DNA of 9,329 nt from an uncultured Bacteroidales bacterium (GTDB taxonomy: Bacteria; Bacteroidota; Bacteroidia; Bacteroidales; UBA932): NCBI GenBank assembly GCA_900546445.1, contig URCV01000058.1, positions 1 through 9,329 of the forward strand. Direction: 5' to 3'. The notes under the pieces were generated by a model that saw only the letters and a program-made list of their open reading frames with translations, was not told where the DNA came from and did no database searches. The translations under genes and the position numbers were made by a program. Each line of letters begins with the position of its first letter. Positions within the stretch are counted from its first letter, which is position 1. Positions 6,689 to 9,329 of the stretch are shown here, piece after piece.

Positions 6689-9174
6689 TAAACATTTTCA
6701 AGGCTTCTGCCGGCTCAGGCAAGACACACACCCTGTCCAAGACCTATCTCGACCTGCTTTTGAAAGCGGATTCGAAGACGGCCTACAGAAACATATTGGC
6801 AGTCACCTTCACGAACAAGGCGACCGAGGAGATGAAGGAAAGAATCCTCCGTGACTTGGCCGAAGAGGGAAAGACTAATCCACGCGCCCGCGAGATTCTC
6901 ATAAACCTGCTTCACGACTACGGCTCCTTTTCGGTGAGCACCATAGACAAGTTCTTCCAGCAGGCTCTGCGCGCATTTTCGAGGGAACTTGGAAGCAGCG
7001 GAAACTATCAGATAGAATTGGACAAGGCTTCTCTTACGAAGGAGGGTATGGATAGAGTCCTGGACGACCTGACGGAAAAGGACAAGGACTTGCTGGGCTG
7101 GTTCACGAAACAGCTTGAAACGGCGCTCGATAATGGCGATTCCTTCCACTTGGAGAGCAGCCTCTACGAGATGGCAGAAGAGTTCGGCAATGTAAACGAA
7201 AAGTTTACATACGACAAGAAAAAGTTGACAGAGCTCAAGGAGAAATGTAAAGAAATAGTTGACACTTTCCATAAGGATGTCTACGAAAACGCGCTTTGCA
7301 TCGACACCACTACTTGGGGGAAGACGGCAGCGAAGGGATTGGCCCAATACGCAGGCGCCCAGACCAAGTACAAGGATAGCGTCAAGGCTGCGAATGCGAC
7401 GACATTGGCCAAATTGGCCGAAACGGCAGGCTGCGAGGCTATGTACGCACTGATGAATCCACAGGGCAGGCGCTGGAAAGAGTACAGGACGGCGAGAATG
7501 GTCGAGAAGGTCATCTTCACCCTGGGACTTGCCGAGGAGTTCTATTCGAAATTGGCAATCATCGAGGAGGAGAAGGGAGTGATTAGCCTGGACGAATCCA
7601 CTAGCTTGTTGAGAGACATTATCGACGGAAGCGATGCGCCGTTCATCTACGAAAAGCTCGGCGTCAGGTTCAACCACTTCCTGCTGGACGAGTTCCAGGA
7701 CACTTCGGTGGTTCAGTGGGAGAATTTCAAGCCGCTTCTGGCCAATAGCGTGTCCGAAGGCTATAGTAACATTATCGTGGGTGACGTAAAGCAGAGCATC
7801 TACAGATGGAGAAATTCCGACTGGAATCTGCTGGATAAGAAGATAGAAGAAAATTTCGAGGGGAAAGTGGAGGTCATCACGCTGAAAGAAAACTGGCGAA
7901 GCACGCAGAGCATAGTGGATTTCAATAACGAATTCTTCACTTTCGCCGCTGACAATCTGGGGCTTTCGACGATTTATGCGGATGTCAAGCAGGAGGTTAA
8001 GGTAAAGGACAGCCAGGAGGGCTGTGTGACGGTGGATTTCTGCGAAGACGAGCTCGAGATGATAGATGGCTATATCGAACAGGCAGTGGCGGCCGGGGCC
8101 AAGATGTCGGACATGGCGATACTGCTCAGGACGAACGGCGAAGGTAAAAAGGTGGCGGAGTACCTTCTTTCGAAAGGGTATAGCGTAATCTCCGACGACT
8201 CGCTGGACCTCAAATCATCGCTAATCATAAGAAAGATAGTGTCTTACCTCCACAGTTTGTGTAATAATAGCGATAGTCTGAACACCTATCTTTCCGAGTC
8301 GCTCGAGATAGATTCGGAAAGAGAATACCACTCGCTGCTAGATTTGGTGGATGGCGTGATTAAGGACCTCTCGGAAACGCATCCCGACGAGATAAAGGGC
8401 CAAACACTTTTCATCCAGAGCTTTATGGATGACATTCTAGAATGGACGTCGATTCACGGGAACGACCTTCGCCAGTATCTCAAGCACTGGGAGGAGAGTA
8501 AAATCGCCATAAGCTCCCCTAACGATCCTAACGCCATAAGGATTACGACCATTCACAAATCGAAGGGACTTGCCTTTCCGATAGTCATCTTCCCATTTGC
8601 GGAAAAGGTGGGATTGTTTAAGGAGGACACCCTGTGGTGCCACCTGGATTCCGATGCGGAGATGGGCGAATCGTTCAATTCCATATTCCCGGTAGTTTTA
8701 GGAAAGTCGTCCGGCGACAGTTTCTTTAGCGAAAGCCTTAAGAATGAAATGGAGATGCAGAGGATAGATAACCTGAACATCTTCTATGTATGCCTTACGC
8801 GAGCGCGAAAGGAGATGCACATCATAGCCAAGAACCCTCCGAAATCGCTGATAGATGGCAAATCGAGTCCTAACGACCTGTCCCAGCTACTCTATCTCTA
8901 CTGCGAGCAGAATGGATACACCTTCGGCTCTCCTTACAGATGGAACGAGGCGTCTAAAAAGGAAGACTCTGAAATAGAGGAATTTGATGCGGTCGGAAAA
9001 TTCGATCGTCTGCGGGTCGATCCATGCGTATTGGCTGATCGGCAGCTGGCACAGCTGCGCCTCGACGGCCTGCTTGTCCATAGGCTTCTTCCTCCGGCGT
9101 GTTTTCTCCCATTGTACCCGCGGCGCGGCGAAAGGTCAAGCTGTCAGAGCATCACGGCCTTTGTCGCAACGTGA
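6685..9174 (+). CDS. addA: AddA/RecB-like UvrD-family helicase, C-terminally truncated at a chimeric join
   Basis: This is a superfamily 1A DNA helicase subunit, the expected partner of the preceding AddB-like nuclease. The ATG at 6685 overlaps the upstream TGA as ATGA; a TTG three codons earlier (6676) is a less likely start. Motifs run in order: Walker A ASAGSGKTHT (7-16), VTFTNKATEEM, DEFQDT (335-340), GDVKQSIYRWR (366-376), ENWRST, TTIHKSKG (621-628) and YVCLTRARKE (701-710). Only about 767 residues are native. Near 8975-9000 the reading frame crosses into unrelated DNA, and the last ~62 codons to the TGA at 9172-9174 are antisense to two minus-strand genes. Complete family members generally exceed 1000 residues, so the C-terminal region, including any nuclease domain, is absent. 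Identity is very secure; the printed C-terminus is not real protein sequence. Confidence 0.88.
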   Translation: MINIFKASAGSGKTHTLSKTYLDLLLKADSKTAYRNILAVTFTNKATEEMKERILRDLAEEGKTNPRAREILINLLHDYGSFSVSTIDKFFQQALRAFSRELGSSGNYQIELDKASLTKEGMDRVLDDLTEKDKDLLGWFTKQLETALDNGDSFHLESSLYEMAEEFGNVNEKFTYDKKKLTELKEKCKEIVDTFHKDVYENALCIDTTTWGKTAAKGLAQYAGAQTKYKDSVKAANATTLAKLAETAGCEAMYALMNPQGRRWKEYRTARMVEKVIFTLGLAEEFYSKLAIIEEEKGVISLDESTSLLRDIIDGSDAPFIYEKLGVRFNHFLLDEFQDTSVVQWENFKPLLANSVSEGYSNIIVGDVKQSIYRWRNSDWNLLDKKIEENFEGKVEVITLKENWRSTQSIVDFNNEFFTFAADNLGLSTIYADVKQEVKVKDSQEGCVTVDFCEDELEMIDGYIEQAVAAGAKMSDMAILLRTNGEGKKVAEYLLSKGYSVISDDSLDLKSSLIIRKIVSYLHSLCNNSDSLNTYLSESLEIDSEREYHSLLDLVDGVIKDLSETHPDEIKGQTLFIQSFMDDILEWTSIHGNDLRQYLKHWEESKIAISSPNDPNAIRITTIHKSKGLAFPIVIFPFAEKVGLFKEDTLWCHLDSDAEMGESFNSIFPVVLGKSSGDSFFSESLKNEMEMQRIDNLNIFYVCLTRARKEMHIIAKNPPKSLIDGKSSPNDLSQLLYLYCEQNGYTFGSPYRWNEASKKEDSEIEEFDAVGKFDRLRVDPCVLADRQLAQLRLDGLLVHRLLPPACFLPLYPRRGERSSCQSITAFVAT
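8975..9000. other. Chimeric junction between two unrelated genomes
   Basis: To the left, the sequence reads as helicase with Bacteroidota codon use. To the right, it reads on the minus strand as the start of a different protein, and that protein's family resemblance stops at FSDRI (codons ending at 8986), after which the frame runs into antisense helicase. Both genes are therefore cut at the same place. There is no target duplication, inverted repeat, integrase or attachment site. GC content and Ile codon use change at the same point. An assembly misjoin is the simplest reading. Confidence 0.75.
8986..9081 (-). CDS. Probable DUF2284 metal-binding protein, N-terminal fragment
   Basis: An ATG at 9081-9079 opens a reading frame whose first ~32 codons look genuine. 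They include LPISQYAWIDP (13-23) and the tail TIEFSDRI (25-32). This resembles, from memory, the N-terminus of DUF2284 predicted metal-binding proteins of clostridia, whose cysteine-rich CP-x-YG-x3-CPP region would come next but is missing here. A strong GGAGG (9095-9091) sits 9 nt before the ATG. The start is 62 bases downstream of the ABC-F stop, so the two genes were probably cotranscribed. After residue 32 the frame enters antisense helicase sequence and the protein is no longer real. The family call rests on a short stretch; that a real gene begins here is more certain than its name. Confidence 0.55.
9091..9095 (-). promoter_or_regulatory. Strong Shine-Dalgarno of the truncated minus-strand gene
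   Basis: GGAGG on the minus strand, 9 nt before the ATG at 9081. It settles the start of the fragment over the overlapping alternative frame. It is also of a strength not seen ahead of the left-hand genes, in keeping with a non-Bacteroidota origin for this end of the window. Confidence 0.6.
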
Positions 9175-9329
9175 TCGCAGAAGACGCGGTCGTGCTCCAC
9201 AAAGACGATCGTCGGCTGGAATTCCAGCAGCAGGTCTTCGATCTGCATGCGTGAGAGCACGTCCACATAATTGAGCGGCTCGTCCCAGACGAGCAGATGC
9301 GACGGCTCGCACAGGCTCCGCGCCAGCAG
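9144..9329 (-). CDS. ABC-F ATPase, Lsa/Vga-like, C-terminal 61 residues (5' end outside window)
   Basis: The frame is open from the right edge to a TGA at 9146-9144. It shows the end of a second ABC ATPase domain: Walker B HLLVWDEP (residues 11-18 of the fragment), the D-loop LNYVDVLS, then RMQIEDLLLEFQPT and the H-loop region VFVEHDRVF. The pattern WDEPLNY-x-D-x-xSRMQIE-x-LLL...VEHD is characteristic of ABC-F proteins of the Lsa/Vga type. These are soluble tandem-ATPase factors that act on the ribosome, and many protect it from lincosamides, streptogramin A and pleuromutilins. Whether this one confers resistance cannot be judged from 61 residues. Codons are strongly GC-ending, unlike the Bacteroidota part. 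It lies just upstream of the truncated DUF2284-like gene. Confidence 0.78.
   Translation of the reverse strand: MLARSLCEPSHLLVWDEPLNYVDVLSRMQIEDLLLEFQPTIVFVEHDRVFCDHVATKAVML

Noticed and set aside
6715..7677. Long 320-codon open frame on the minus strand
   Set aside because: It lies entirely antisense to the helicase N-terminal half, which has unmistakable motifs. The translation has no recognisable domain and is a codon-bias shadow.
8954..9139. Minus-strand open frame of 61 codons starting at 9139
   Set aside because: It overlaps the better start at 9081 in another frame, crosses the chimeric join, and shows no family resemblance; the GGAGG is placed for the 9081 ATG.
8984..9274. Plus-strand 96-codon open frame near the right end
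   Set aside because: Antisense to the ABC-F and DUF2284-like fragments; Arg/Ser-rich shadow of a GC-rich region.
8975..9329. Insertion of a mobile element into the helicase gene
   Set aside because: No terminal repeats, target duplication, transposase or integrase are visible, and the foreign gene is itself cut at the join, which fits a misassembly better.

Overview
The window looks like a Bacteroidota (probably Bacteroidales) genome fragment for about its first 8.98 kb. The evidence is a TAnnTTTG-type -7 promoter element, weak or absent Shine-Dalgarno sequences, heavy use of ATA for isoleucine, and Bacteroidales-like proteins. The last ~340 bases look like a different organism: higher GC, ATC rather than ATA for Ile, a strong GGAGG ribosome binding site, and Firmicutes-type genes. 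The switch falls at about 8975-9000, inside the last open reading frame, and most simply reflects a chimeric assembly join.

Layout. From 982 down to the left edge, on the minus strand, lies the N-terminal 327 residues of a membrane polyferredoxin of the NapH/NosR type. It continues beyond the window. A 125-base divergent intergenic region follows, holding one good plus-strand Bacteroidota promoter. From 1108 rightwards, five plus-strand genes are packed as an apparent operon, with gaps of +1, -17, -4 and -4 nt: a YugP-type membrane zinc metallopeptidase, a mannose-6-phosphate isomerase (ManA)-like double cupin, alanine racemase (alr), an AddB-like PD-(D/E)XK nuclease with an iron-sulfur staple, and an AddA/RecB-like UvrD-family helicase. 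The helicase is cut after motif VI by the join. Beyond it, on the minus strand, are the first ~32 codons of a probable DUF2284 metal-binding protein and, upstream of that, the last 61 codons of an Lsa/Vga-like ABC-F ATPase.

How the genes work together. AddB-like and AddA-like proteins form a heterodimeric helicase-nuclease that processes double-strand DNA ends for RecA-dependent repair. Alanine racemase supplies D-alanine for peptidoglycan. The peptidase and the ManA-like protein have no obvious link to either process, so the operon mixes envelope and repair functions.

The most interesting biological signal is the ManA-like protein. It keeps the family fold but appears to have lost two of the four metal ligands and the usual active-site Arg, which suggests a changed or absent isomerase activity. 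I see no mobile element, CRISPR array, tRNA, rRNA or clear terminator, and no convincing undescribed multi-gene system.
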